64,000 nt of DNA, from assembly GCA_947497475.1 (NCBI GenBank), contig CANMGS010000001.1, forward strand, positions 992,001-1,056,000, in the 5' to 3' direction. The stretch comes from an uncultured Amylibacter sp. (lineage in GTDB: Bacteria > Pseudomonadota > Alphaproteobacteria > Rhodobacterales > Rhodobacteraceae). A program made the position numbers and the translations under genes. Shown here piece after piece: positions 1 through 11,355 of this stretch. Every line of letters starts with the position of its first letter. Positions within the stretch are counted from its first letter, which is position 1. The notes beneath the pieces were generated by a model. It was given only the letters and a program-made list of their open reading frames with translations. It had not been told where the DNA came from and did not search any database.

Positions 1-1
1 G

Positions 2-1306
2 CTAGAACAAAAAATAGCTGATCTAGAAGCACAGCTTAAAGCATATGAAGCAGCAAATGCTGCACCAATGGTTTCTCCGTTGGCGCCTAAAGCAGGCTTT
101 CCAAAATTACCTAGTATTGCAGGTGTAAGATTTGCAGCTGGGCAAGCTGGTGTGAAATATAAAGGCCGTAATGATGTGATGTTGGTTGAAGCCGTAGCTG
201 GCAGTTCTGTTGCGGGTGTATTCACACGTTCTGCTACGCGCTCTGCTCCTGTTTTAGATTGTCAGGCAAAACTTGCAAAGTCTTTGCCTGACAATAAACC
301 GATTGCGATCTTGGTGAACTCTGGAAATTCAAACGCTTTTACGGGCGCACGTGGAGACGGGTCTGTTCAGGCGATTTGTGAAACTGTTGCAAGCCAAATG
401 AACACGGATACGGATTGTGTATTCACGGCATCCACTGGCGTAATTGGCGAACCGCTACCGCACGATCGTATTATAAAGCAGGTTGCCGATTTGTATGCAG
501 ACCTGTCTGCAGATGCAGGCGAAGCTGCTGCGCGGGCGATTATGACGACAGATACATTCCCGAAAGGGGCGTCTGCAGAAATTATGTTGGATGGTAAACC
601 TGTGCATATTTCTGGATTTGCAAAAGGGTCTGGGATGATTGCACCCGATATGGCGACAATGCTGGTTTATATCTTTACGGATGCTGCTGTTGAGCAATCA
701 GTTCTGCAATCGATGGTGTCTGGTATTAATGAAAACTCATTCAATTCCATTACGGTTGATAGCGATACATCAACATCTGACAGCTTAATGTTGGTCGCAA
801 CAGGTCAAAGTGGTGCGTCTGTGATTACGAATGCGGATAGTGAAAATGGTAAAGCCTTTGCTGCTGCATTGGAGCAGGTGATGTTGGAGCTATCCCATTT
901 GGTGGTCAAAGACGGTGAGGGTGCAACGAAGTTTGTGACTGTAAAAGTCAATAATGCAACGTCTGATGCTTCTGCCCGCACGATTGCTTTGGCGATTGCA
1001 AATTCCCCATTGGTGAAAACCGCGATTGCTGGCGAAGATCCAAATTGGGGCCGTGTTGTTATGGCGATCGGTAAATCAGGGGAGCCAGCAGACCGCGATA
1101 AAATTGCAATCTCTTTTGGTGATATTGTTGTGGCTGAAAACGGTTGGGTGTCTGATAGCTATACCGAAGAAGCAGGCGCTGCCTATATGAAAAATGAAGA
1201 AATTACCATTTCAACGGATGTTGGTATGGGGTCGGGAAATGCCACAGTGTGGACCTGTGATTTGACGCATCAATATATCACGATCAACGCGGATTATCGC
1301 TCATGA
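2..1306 (+). CDS. argJ: Bifunctional ornithine acetyltransferase / N-acetylglutamate synthase, 5' end outside window
   Basis: ArgJ moves the acetyl group from N-acetylornithine to glutamate, closing the cyclic arginine pathway in the cytoplasm. The autocleavage motif ATML is present; counting from the ATG at 68, the nucleophile Thr is about residue 197, and the 412-residue body is full length for the family. The conserved start VSPLAPK follows that ATG directly. However, the frame stays open to the window edge, there is no ribosome site before base 68, and the upstream codons read LEQKIADLEAQLKAYEAANAAP, a charged, helix-forming segment. I therefore treat the gene as starting left of the window with an N-terminal extension. 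The last four bases overlap mutT, so the two are co-transcribed. Confidence 0.93.
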   Translation, partial: LEQKIADLEAQLKAYEAANAAPMVSPLAPKAGFPKLPSIAGVRFAAGQAGVKYKGRNDVMLVEAVAGSSVAGVFTRSATRSAPVLDCQAKLAKSLPDNKPIAILVNSGNSNAFTGARGDGSVQAICETVASQMNTDTDCVFTASTGVIGEPLPHDRIIKQVADLYADLSADAGEAAARAIMTTDTFPKGASAEIMLDGKPVHISGFAKGSGMIAPDMATMLVYIFTDAAVEQSVLQSMVSGINENSFNSITVDSDTSTSDSLMLVATGQSGASVITNADSENGKAFAAALEQVMLELSHLVVKDGEGATKFVTVKVNNATSDASARTIALAIANSPLVKTAIAGEDPNWGRVVMAIGKSGEPADRDKIAISFGDIVVAENGWVSDSYTEEAGAAYMKNEEITISTDVGMGSGNATVWTCDLTHQYITINADYRS

Positions 1307-1701
1307 AGACTGTATTGGTGTCTGCCGTTGCATTGATTGATGCAGATGGCCGTGTGTTGTTGGCGCAGCGCCCCGAAGGGAAATCTATGGCTGGTCTGTG
1401 GGAATTTCCTGGTGGGAAAGTCGAGCAAGGTGAAACGCCTGAAACAGCTTTGGTACGTGAATTGGACGAAGAACTGGGTATTCAAACATGGAACAGCTGT
1501 TTGGCCCCATTGACCTTTGCCAGCCACAGCTATGACGATTTTCATTTATTGATGCCTGTGTTTGCATGTCGCAAATGGGAGGGAATTCCTGCACCTAAAG
1601 AAGGCCAAACGTTGGCTTGGGTGCATGTAAAAGACTTGAAATCTTATCCAATGCCAGCCGCAGATATCCCTTTGATTGCAGTTTTGCGCGATTTGTTGTA
1701 A
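1303..1701 (+). CDS. mutT: 8-oxo-dGTP diphosphatase, Nudix family
   Basis: Small Nudix hydrolase expected to clean oxidised GTP/dGTP from the nucleotide pool and so prevent A:T to C:G changes. The complete Nudix box lies at residues 38-60 (GKVEQGE, then RELDEELGI, fitting Gx5Ex7REUxEExGU). At 132 residues it matches MutT size. The start codon overlaps the argJ stop in an ATGA arrangement, giving translational coupling; argJ-mutT adjacency is common in Rhodobacterales. Members of this family also hydrolyse other nucleotides, so the exact substrate is inferred. Confidence 0.88.
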   Translation: MKTVLVSAVALIDADGRVLLAQRPEGKSMAGLWEFPGGKVEQGETPETALVRELDEELGIQTWNSCLAPLTFASHSYDDFHLLMPVFACRKWEGIPAPKEGQTLAWVHVKDLKSYPMPAADIPLIAVLRDLL

Positions 1702-1731
1702 ACAATACCTATAAATGTGGTGATATTGTTT
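1700..1731 (+). terminator. Weak hairpin after mutT
   Basis: AAACAATA (1700-1707) pairs with TATTGTTT (1724-1731) directly after the mutT stop codon. The stem is A/T-rich and only a short T-run (inside the stem) follows, so it is at best a weak terminator. Confidence 0.3.
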
Positions 1732-1815
1732 CCGTTCTGTAGGGATTAAAGCGCCATATGTGTAGAGTAGTTGGTTTTTGAGTACAGTAAATTAATCTAT
1801 TTTGGGGATAGAGAT

Positions 1816-1953
1816 ATGTATAAAACCATTATGATGGGCAGCTGTATTGCTGTTCAGGGACTTTTTGTAAGAGCAATGAAGGACGGCAAAATTGCTATCC
1901 GTGTTGGCAGCAAAGAATTTGTTGGCACGCCTGTGGAATCTTACGCAGCTTAA
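1816..1953 (+). CDS. Conserved-looking 45-residue small protein, unknown function
   Basis: Short protein beginning MYKTIMMGSC and ending in Ala-Ala. I chose the ATG at 1816 because GGGGA sits 7 bases upstream; an in-frame TTG at 1771 has no ribosome site. It has a hydrophobic first third and then a basic, valine-rich part (KIAIRVGSKEF) that could form a small beta unit. There is no cleavable signal peptide and no known domain that I recognise. It stands alone between mutT and the convergent hemH. Similar very short MYKTIM proteins seem familiar from roseobacters, but I cannot verify that here. Confidence 0.5.
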   Translation: MYKTIMMGSCIAVQGLFVRAMKDGKIAIRVGSKEFVGTPVESYAA

Positions 1954-1990
1954 AACAAACTAAATCAGCATTATTGTAATATCTGGCGGG

Positions 1991-3037
1991 CTATACCCAG
2001 CCAGACATTTCGTTTTTCAACACGTTCATCAGTACATCAATATGCTCGTCATCATCGTTGAGGCATGGAATATATGTGAATGTTTCACCACCAGCCTCTT
2101 CAAAGCTTTCTTTGATTTCTTCGTTGATCTCTTCTAGTGTCTCAACGCAGTCCGCTGAAAACGCTGGGGCAATCACGGCAATATTCTTTTTACCAGCTTC
2201 TGCCAAACGTGCGACTTCTTCCACGGTATAGGGTTCGATCCACTGCTCTGGGCCAAACTTGGATTGGAAGGTCACTTTGATATCTGTATCTTCCCAACCC
2301 AGCTCTTCTTTCAGAAGTCGCGTGGTTTTTTGACATTGGCAATGATACGGATCACCTGCAGTTAAATAACGCATTGGTACACCGTGATAGGATGTGACCA
2401 GAATATCAGGTTTCTTATCCATTTTATCGTAAACAGCACGCACAGAATTCGCCAATGCTTTGATGTAATCTGGGCGATCGTAATAGGCTGGTACTGTGCG
2501 GATATACGGCTGCCAGTTCATTTTCATCAACGCACGAAATACTTCATCATTTGCTGTTGCAGTCGTTGGCGCTGCGTATTGTGGGTATAGCGGGAAAAAG
2601 ACAATGCGTTCACAGCCCTGACTTTTCATGCGTTCAATAACGCTTTCCGTTGATGGATTTCCGTAACGCATGCAAAAATCTACCACTACATCGCCACCGT
2701 ATTCTTTGGCCATAGCCTCTGAAATCTTACCTGCTTGATTGCGTGTGATTGTCAAAAGCGGGCTTTCATCCAACTCATTATTCCAAATGCCACGGTAAGC
2801 TTCACCAGATTTAGAAGGGCGTAATGTAAGAATGATCAATTGCAGAATAGGTTGCCATTTCCATGATGGGTAATCAATGACGCGTTTGTCAGATAGAAAC
2901 TGATTCAGATAGCGGCGCATAGACCAATAATCTGTCGCATCTGGGGTTCCCAAATTTGCCAATAAAACACCAACTTTGGCGCGTTTTACAGGAGGGTGGT
3001 CAGCGCCCGCATGGGCAAGTCTATCAGATGTGGTCAT
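1991..3037 (-). CDS. hemH: Ferrochelatase
   Basis: Inserts ferrous iron into protoporphyrin IX, the last step of protoheme synthesis, at the inner face of the cytoplasmic membrane. The 348 residues start with the family motif VLLANLGTP (24-32). The active-site histidine is in SYHGVP (about His218) and the conserved glutamate in ADCVETLEE (about Glu299); FQSKFGPEQW precedes the C-terminal part. The two Cys in HCQCQ follow the usual bacterial pattern. It is a single gene with short spacers on both sides. Confidence 0.95.
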   Translation of the reverse strand: MTTSDRLAHAGADHPPVKRAKVGVLLANLGTPDATDYWSMRRYLNQFLSDKRVIDYPSWKWQPILQLIILTLRPSKSGEAYRGIWNNELDESPLLTITRNQAGKISEAMAKEYGGDVVVDFCMRYGNPSTESVIERMKSQGCERIVFFPLYPQYAAPTTATANDEVFRALMKMNWQPYIRTVPAYYDRPDYIKALANSVRAVYDKMDKKPDILVTSYHGVPMRYLTAGDPYHCQCQKTTRLLKEELGWEDTDIKVTFQSKFGPEQWIEPYTVEEVARLAEAGKKNIAVIAPAFSADCVETLEEINEEIKESFEEAGGETFTYIPCLNDDDEHIDVLMNVLKNEMSGWV

Positions 3038-3097
3038 TGCTTTGGCTATACCTTGGCTTTTGTGTTCCCTACGGATTTAAAGCAGTCCGCGTTTGAA

Positions 3098-3922
3098 TCA
3101 ATGGTTCTTTTCAGGATCGCGCTCTTTCGTCCCTAATGCATCTGCCAACCTTTGTTGTGCAGATCCGGGGCGCAATGGTTTTTGTTGATCATCCGATGGC
3201 GCCCAGCCCGTTAGGAAAACCAGCTCAAACGTTGCATTCACGCGCTCGTCGGCTGTGCTGTAATTAGACGCATAAATATCCGCAGCAACAGCCAATGTGT
3301 CCCGTTTCAAAAAGCGGCGGCGATCGTGCATTATGTTGGTTTCTGCCATGTGGCGCAGATCATTCATCAAATGGATTGGCGTATCGTATTCGACAGTTAA
3401 CGTGATGCTATCCGCCACGGGCAGTGCAAATCCTGCGCGTTGTAATAACCCACCTAAATCTCTGATTTCTGCCATAGGTGCGATGCGTGGGCTGATCCCA
3501 CCTTCAACACGAGCTTCTGCCTCTGCAAAAGCTGTGCGTAATTCATGCAGTGTTTGCCCACCAAACATAACAGAGACCATTAAGCCATCGGGTTGCAATG
3601 CGCGTCGCATTTGAATGAGTTGCCCAATCGGATCATTCGCCCAATGCAAAGTTAAACCATTAATCACTAGGTCATGCACAGTTTCAGATAATTCTAAAAC
3701 CTCAGTCGCAGGTACCGCTGGCCCAGAGGTTTGTGTCATCTTTTGCCAAATATCGGGCGTCCAACCTACAAAAGCAGGTTTGGTAAAGGTTCTGTTAACG
3801 TCTTGTAGTCTTTCATAAACACAATCGGCTGCCTGTTCGTGCAAGAACAGCGCGTTTGGGTCAGCACGGTTGCGACGCAGGTTTAGCACGTCTTGGTCAA
3901 ATAGTTGTGTTGGTTTTTGCAT
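3098..3922 (-). CDS. SAM-dependent methyltransferase-like protein, BioC/NDUFAF5 type
   Basis: The N-terminus (LFDQDVLNLRRNRA) and central DLVINGLTLHWANDP resemble the NDUFAF5/BioC-like group, whose mitochondrial members hydroxylate an arginine of a complex I subunit during assembly. A glycine-rich SAM motif of the DLGCGxG kind is not visible where expected; the stretch reads AFVGWTPDIW instead, so cofactor binding is uncertain. It is divergent from comF with only about 50 bases between, an arrangement I recognise from other Rhodobacterales. Function in this organism is inferred only from family resemblance. Confidence 0.7.
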   Translation of the reverse strand: MQKPTQLFDQDVLNLRRNRADPNALFLHEQAADCVYERLQDVNRTFTKPAFVGWTPDIWQKMTQTSGPAVPATEVLELSETVHDLVINGLTLHWANDPIGQLIQMRRALQPDGLMVSVMFGGQTLHELRTAFAEAEARVEGGISPRIAPMAEIRDLGGLLQRAGFALPVADSITLTVEYDTPIHLMNDLRHMAETNIMHDRRRFLKRDTLAVAADIYASNYSTADERVNATFELVFLTGWAPSDDQQKPLRPGSAQQRLADALGTKERDPEKNH

Positions 3923-3972
3923 AGATCACCTTTTGCACGTCCCTAAACTTTTGCAATAGAAAGGGAAAGAGT

Positions 3973-4689
3973 ATCTTAAATCAAATCATCGAAACACTCT
4001 ATCCAACGCGGTGCATGGCTTGTGGTGCAGAAACCGAAAGTGAACGTGGCTTGTGCCAATCTTGTTGGGTCGGCACCCATTTCGCAACGGGTCAGGTGTG
4101 TGACAGCTGTGGTGTACCAGTTCCAGAAGGAACACAGGAGATTATCCATTGTGATAGCTGCCTGTCATTCCCCCCTGCATGGGATCAGGGGCGATGTTCT
4201 GTTTTATACGAAGGCGCTGGGCGCAAATTAGCGCTATTGTTGAAACATTCTGACCGGTTGGATCTAGTGCCTCAGATGGCGCAATGGATGTATACGAGTG
4301 CGGCTCCATTAATGGAACAGGATACAGTGATTATCCCTGTTCCATTGCATCGTTTTAGGTTGTTGCGGAGGCGATTTAATCAAGCGGCAATTTTGGCGCA
4401 AAAACTGGGGAAGCTTTCGAAACGACCTGTTTATGTGGATGCTTTATGGCGTGTTAAGTCTACGAAAACGCAGAAAAACATGAACCGCGAAGAACGGTTT
4501 CAAAATCTAGATAAATCTATGATGCTTAATCCAAGGTTTACAAAAAGATTGAAAAACCAGTCCATTTTGCTGGTAGATGATGTAATGACAACTGGGGCTA
4601 CTTTGTCAGCTTGCGCTGAAATATGCAGGGCTTCTGATGCCAAAAAGGTGAACGTTGTTACATTCGCGCGCGTTGCAAGACCCGAATAA
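3973..4689 (+). CDS. comF: ComF family phosphoribosyltransferase-like protein, apparent non-AUG start
   Basis: ComF proteins pair an N-terminal zinc ribbon with a type I phosphoribosyltransferase fold and help take up transforming DNA. The PRPP motif is clear near the C-terminus (ILLVDDVMTTGAT). The zinc ribbon should read CMAC...CQSC, but the first Cys codon (4012) lies just upstream of the first ATG (4015), and family-like residues ETLYPTRC come before it. No ATG, GTG, TTG or CTG occurs in this open frame back to the stop at 3922. An ATC at 3973, six bases after AAGGGA, is the best start candidate and gives 238 residues, normal for ComF. It begins a rightward group with grxC, nit and marR. 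Confidence 0.8.
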   Translation: MLNQIIETLYPTRCMACGAETESERGLCQSCWVGTHFATGQVCDSCGVPVPEGTQEIIHCDSCLSFPPAWDQGRCSVLYEGAGRKLALLLKHSDRLDLVPQMAQWMYTSAAPLMEQDTVIIPVPLHRFRLLRRRFNQAAILAQKLGKLSKRPVYVDALWRVKSTKTQKNMNREERFQNLDKSMMLNPRFTKRLKNQSILLVDDVMTTGATLSACAEICRASDAKKVNVVTFARVARPE

Positions 4690-4724
4690 ATCCTTATATG
4701 CTTGGCGAAACAAGGAATATTGGT

Positions 4725-4982
4725 ATGAAAAAAGTAGAACTTTATACATCACCGTTTTGCGGATATTGCGCCCGCGCTAAGCAATTGCTGAAAAGTAAAG
4801 GCGTGCGTTACAGCGAAACGAATGTCATGGCAAAGCCTAACAAGCGTGGCGAAATGCTGAAACGCTCTAATGGTGCGCGGACTGTCCCACAAATTTTTAT
4901 CGGCGACAAACACGTTGGTGGTTGTGATGAGTTGTACGAGCTCGAGCGCCAAGGCAAGCTTGACAAGATGCTGGCAGCCTAA
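4725..4982 (+). CDS. grxC: Glutaredoxin 3
   Basis: Glutathione-dependent thiol oxidoreductase of 85 residues with the CGYC active site at residues 12-15, the cis-proline motif TVPQIF and the glutathione-binding GGCDEL. The ATG at 4725 is chosen because AAGGA lies eight bases upstream and the protein then begins directly with the thioredoxin-fold strand (KKVELYTSPFC); an ATG nine codons earlier has no ribosome site. Only two bases separate its stop from the next gene, so it is co-expressed with nit. Confidence 0.93.
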   Translation: MKKVELYTSPFCGYCARAKQLLKSKGVRYSETNVMAKPNKRGEMLKRSNGARTVPQIFIGDKHVGGCDELYELERQGKLDKMLAA

Positions 4983-4984
4983 AA

Positions 4985-5848
4985 ATGCTTAAGGTTGGTC
5001 TGATACAAATAACATCATCTGACCAACCCGCAGAAAATCTGCAAGCCGTTTCTGCTATGATCCGTGAAGCACATGCCAAAGGGGCACAGTTTATTGTGAC
5101 GCCCGAGGTAACGAATTGCGTGTCAGCAGATCGGAAACACCAATCGCAAGTATTATCCTTGCAAGAAAATGATGTAAGCTTGCAAAGCTTTCGTGATTTG
5201 GCAGCAGAGTTAAACGTTTGGTTGATGATCGGATCACTTGCGCTAAAATCTGGTGATCCTGACGGTCGGTTTGTGAATCGTTGTTTCCTGATTTCACCCG
5301 ATGGTAATATCGCGGCAAAATATGATAAAATTCATATGTTTGATGTAGCGTTATCAGAAACGGAAACCTATCAAGAATCCAAAGGATATCGCCCAGGTGA
5401 TGCTGCTACGATAGCTAAATGTGATTTTGGCACTGTTGGTTTAAGCATTTGCTATGACCTGCGTTTCCCACATTTGTTCCGCGATCTTGCACAGGCAGGC
5501 GCTCAAATCATTACGGTACCATCCGCATTTGCGACGATATCAGGCGAGGCACATTGGCATGTTTTATTGCGCGCCCGTGCGATTGAAACAGGGTGTTTTA
5601 TCATTGCGTCTGCGCAAACTGGCCAACATATGGCAACAGTAGGCAAACAGCGCGAAACCTATGGCCACAGCTTGGTTGTCAGCCCATGGGGTGAGGTTCT
5701 TTTGGATGCTGGAACAGCCACAGGCGTATCAATCATTGAAATTGACTTGGAAACTGTAGAAACTGCACGCAGACGTATCCCGTCATTGCAACACGATCGA
5801 AAGTACCAAGCGCCCAAATGTCAGACGCCACCACAGAAGACTCCTTAA
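4985..5848 (+). CDS. Carbon-nitrogen hydrolase, Nit1/deaminated glutathione amidase-like
   Basis: Nitrilase-superfamily amidase of 287 residues. The catalytic triad is visible: Glu41 (TPEVTN), Lys115 (YDKIHMFDV) and Cys156 (SICYDLRFP). The KIHMFDV signature and the position next to grxC fit the Nit1 branch, which repairs deaminated glutathione made by transaminase side reactions; other amides remain possible. The last 31 bases overlap the marR gene in another frame, an unusually long overlap. Confidence 0.85.
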   Translation: MLKVGLIQITSSDQPAENLQAVSAMIREAHAKGAQFIVTPEVTNCVSADRKHQSQVLSLQENDVSLQSFRDLAAELNVWLMIGSLALKSGDPDGRFVNRCFLISPDGNIAAKYDKIHMFDVALSETETYQESKGYRPGDAATIAKCDFGTVGLSICYDLRFPHLFRDLAQAGAQIITVPSAFATISGEAHWHVLLRARAIETGCFIIASAQTGQHMATVGKQRETYGHSLVVSPWGEVLLDAGTATGVSIIEIDLETVETARRRIPSLQHDRKYQAPKCQTPPQKTP

Positions 5849-6258
5849 CCATCGCGCTGTTCAGCGAGATTATGACGTCTGACCAATTGATCCGTGCACA
5901 ACTATCAAAAGCTTTGCCCAAAGGCATGGAGTTGTCACATTTTTCCGTTCTCAACCACTTGGCGCATCAAGGTGGCGAGCGTTCCCCTGCACAATTGGCA
6001 CGGCTTTTTTCTGTTACCAAGGGTGCGATGACAAACACGCTGACCAAACTGGATTTGGCTGGCTATGTACACATCCGCCCAGATTGGGATGACGCGCGCA
6101 AAAAGAAAGTTGCATTGAGTGTCGCGGGGCGTTTGGCACGAGATCAGGCTGTCAAAGCCGTAGAACCCGTCTTCGATGATGTGATCGAACGACTTGGGAC
6201 AGATAAGATTAAAACGATCCTACCGATCCTACGCGAATTGCGCGGCGCACTTAGCTAG
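5818..6258 (+). CDS. MarR family transcriptional regulator
   Basis: 146-residue winged-helix regulator. The DNA-binding region is [20 protein letters not shown] followed by a wing with [13 protein letters not shown], the usual DxRxxxxxLT-like MarR pattern. No ligand can be deduced. It begins within the end of nit and its stop overlaps that of the convergent ubiG by eight bases, so this gene pair is very compact. Its targets may include the operon it ends, but nothing in the sequence proves autoregulation. Confidence 0.82.
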   Translation: MSDATTEDSLTIALFSEIMTSDQLIRAQLSKALPKGMELSHFSVLNHLAHQGGERSPAQLARLFSVTKGAMTNTLTKLDLAGYVHIRPDWDDARKKKVALSVAGRLARDQAVKAVEPVFDDVIERLGTDKIKTILPILRELRGALS

Positions 6259-6997
6259 CTGGTTTTGTGCAGGCGGTTACGTAGTTCACGCTTAAATCTT
6301 TATCCGAAATCGACCATGACCACGCCAGCGGGTTAAATACAAACCCTTTGCGATCCACTGGTGTTAGATTGGCGGTTTTAATCAACTCAAACAGCTCATC
6401 AGGTGTAATGAACTTGTCCCATTCATGTGTGCCTTTCGGCAACCAGCGCATAATGTGTTCTGCGCCGATAATGGCCATCAAATAGCTTTTCGGATTGCGA
6501 TTGAGTGTTGAGCATATCATTAATCCATTTGGTTTTAACAAGTCATGACATGCGTCCAGATAAGCTTGTGGATCGGCAACATGTTCAATCACTTCCATGT
6601 TAAGAATCGCATCAAACTGTTCACCATCTGCCGCCAATTGTTCAGCAGTGATATGGCGGTAATCAATCTCTAAACCAGATTGCTTTGCATGTACTTGCGC
6701 CACAGGAATGTTACCTGCTGCGGCATCCGCCCCAACCACAGTTGCACCCAAACGCGCCATTGGTTCGGACAATAACCCACCGCCACAGCCAATATCCAAA
6801 ATACGCAATCCCTCAAAAGGCAGCTTTTGCGTTAAATCGCGGCCAAACTCTACAGCGATTTGATCTGTAATATAATCCAAGCGACATGGGTTTAGCATGT
6901 GAAGGGGTTTGAACTTACCTTCAGTATCCCACCACTCGGCCGCCATGGCTTCGAACTTGGCAACTTCATTTGGGTCAACTGTTTTTGTAGAATCCAT
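6251..6997 (-). CDS. ubiG: Ubiquinone biosynthesis O-methyltransferase
   Basis: Carries out both O-methylations in ubiquinone synthesis, at the membrane surface. SAM motif I is [19 protein letters not shown], and the N-terminal [19 protein letters not shown] is typical of UbiG. I place the start at the Met beginning [12 protein letters not shown], which gives 248 residues; an in-frame start eight codons upstream adds residues not seen in the family. It is a single gene, divergent from pip. Confidence 0.93.
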   Translation of the reverse strand: MDSTKTVDPNEVAKFEAMAAEWWDTEGKFKPLHMLNPCRLDYITDQIAVEFGRDLTQKLPFEGLRILDIGCGGGLLSEPMARLGATVVGADAAAGNIPVAQVHAKQSGLEIDYRHITAEQLAADGEQFDAILNMEVIEHVADPQAYLDACHDLLKPNGLMICSTLNRNPKSYLMAIIGAEHIMRWLPKGTHEWDKFITPDELFELIKTANLTPVDRKGFVFNPLAWSWSISDKDLSVNYVTACTKPAS

Positions 6998-7057
6998 TGA
7001 TCTTACGCCTTCAACCTGCAAAGTAATTGGTAACTTAATTTATTATATAGGTCATAA

Positions 7058-10101
<3,044 letters not shown>

Positions 10102-10125
10102 TTATTTGTCACGAAAAACGCGACG

Positions 10126-10509
10126 TCACCCCATAGTTTCTACACAATGGCGGCGGAAAGCACGTTTCAGCATATCCAATTCTTCGCGAAGCAGGTTGAT
10201 TTCATTACGTAAATCATCATCTATAGCCTCACCTGAAGCAATTGAAAAATTATCCATTGCCGTTGTGTCTTCGGCGCAGATAAAGAAAGTCTGTAAGCCG
10301 TCTGAGATAATATTCACTGGAATACGGCAACGAATAAGCCAAGTGTTTTCTTGTGTGTTTATTTGATCCGCATAGACATCACCAACAGTTTCACCTTGAT
10401 AAATCAACGTCAATACGGGGGCTGCCGTTTCGGTTTTTGAGCCTTGATAAACACCCTCATAGATACCGTTGTTGATCCGTTTACGCGTCAGTTTAGCTGT
10501 ATTCGACAT
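10126..10509 (-). CDS. Uncharacterised 127-residue protein with C-terminal coiled coil
   Basis: I do not recognise the family. The first 90 residues look like a small beta-rich domain (APVLTLIYQGETVGDVYA, then TWLIRCRIPVNIIS). Residues about 92-120 form a leucine-heptad helix (LRNEINLLREELDMLKRAF) likely to dimerise. There is no signal peptide. It lies nine bases downstream of the DUF6478 gene on the same strand, so the two are probably made together. Confidence 0.6.
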   Translation of the reverse strand: MSNTAKLTRKRINNGIYEGVYQGSKTETAAPVLTLIYQGETVGDVYADQINTQENTWLIRCRIPVNIISDGLQTFFICAEDTTAMDNFSIASGEAIDDDLRNEINLLREELDMLKRAFRRHCVETMG

Positions 10510-10518
10510 ATCAGACCT

Positions 10519-11289
10519 CTATGTATTGGCTCTACGGCGACGTATTATGGATACATCGCGAATTGTAATTTGGTTCATTGACGGGCTTTCAAAAATCAAA
10601 TCAAACCATAGGCTTTCCGCGCGTGTTTCTTTGAATTTTGTATAGAATAGATCAAACTCTACAAATAGCTCGCGTGTGGAAAAATCTAGTTCACGCACAA
10701 TTTGCTCTGTGTTTGGGCCGTGCCTCAGATTCAGGCGTGCAAACATTTCTTGCGGCCGTTCACTGTCAATGATCAGCGTTAATCGAATGATATGTTCACG
10801 CTTGAGATTCTCAATGGCACTTGGTGGCATTTCAACAGCAAGGGATAAAAAAGACCCCTGAAAACTAAAAACATCTAGTCGAATCCCAAACGGTGCCAAA
10901 TCTTCTTCTTGGCTATTGCGAACTTGGCGTAGGGTGAGTTCTGAGCTTTGACAGTCGTGAAATAGCGCTAATTCGTGCCCGATACGTGCTTTACTTTTTA
11001 CAGAAGACATTCCGCTTGGGCTAACTGGACCAGACCATGCTTGTGGGCGATGTGCCCACTCTGTCCCCTGTGGTTTCTTGATCGCTTTTGATCCAATCAC
11101 TGGCAATGTTAAGCGTGCAGAAGCGATATGGTTTATTTTGTTTACACGATTTCTAAACTGGCGCGCTTCGGTGCGTAAATCGCGTAAATCTGCAAGATCC
11201 ATAGTTTCTGCAGCAATCGCCTTGCGGTCCCACCATTTCAAATTGCGCGCGTTGCGCCATTCATCAATAAATGTTTTGATCTTACCCAA
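10519..11289 (-). CDS. DUF6478 family protein
   Basis: 256 residues of a type I know from Rhodobacteraceae as DUF6478; function unknown. Conserved-looking blocks are GTEWAHRPQAWSGPV, LFHDCQSSELTLRQVRN, APFGIRLDVFSFQGSFLSL and RLNLRHGPNTEQIVREL, suggesting a beta-sandwich that could bind ligand or carbohydrate. The N-terminus is basic and helical, with no signal peptide. It is followed immediately by the coiled-coil gene. The family assignment is from memory of these blocks. Confidence 0.65.
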   Translation of the reverse strand: MGKIKTFIDEWRNARNLKWWDRKAIAAETMDLADLRDLRTEARQFRNRVNKINHIASARLTLPVIGSKAIKKPQGTEWAHRPQAWSGPVSPSGMSSVKSKARIGHELALFHDCQSSELTLRQVRNSQEEDLAPFGIRLDVFSFQGSFLSLAVEMPPSAIENLKREHIIRLTLIIDSERPQEMFARLNLRHGPNTEQIVRELDFSTRELFVEFDLFYTKFKETRAESLWFDLIFESPSMNQITIRDVSIIRRRRANT

Positions 11290-11355
11290 GTCGTCTACTC
11301 GTCCGTTGGAAATATTTTTGTCTACATGTCGCTTAAATAGTATTGATAAACTATT

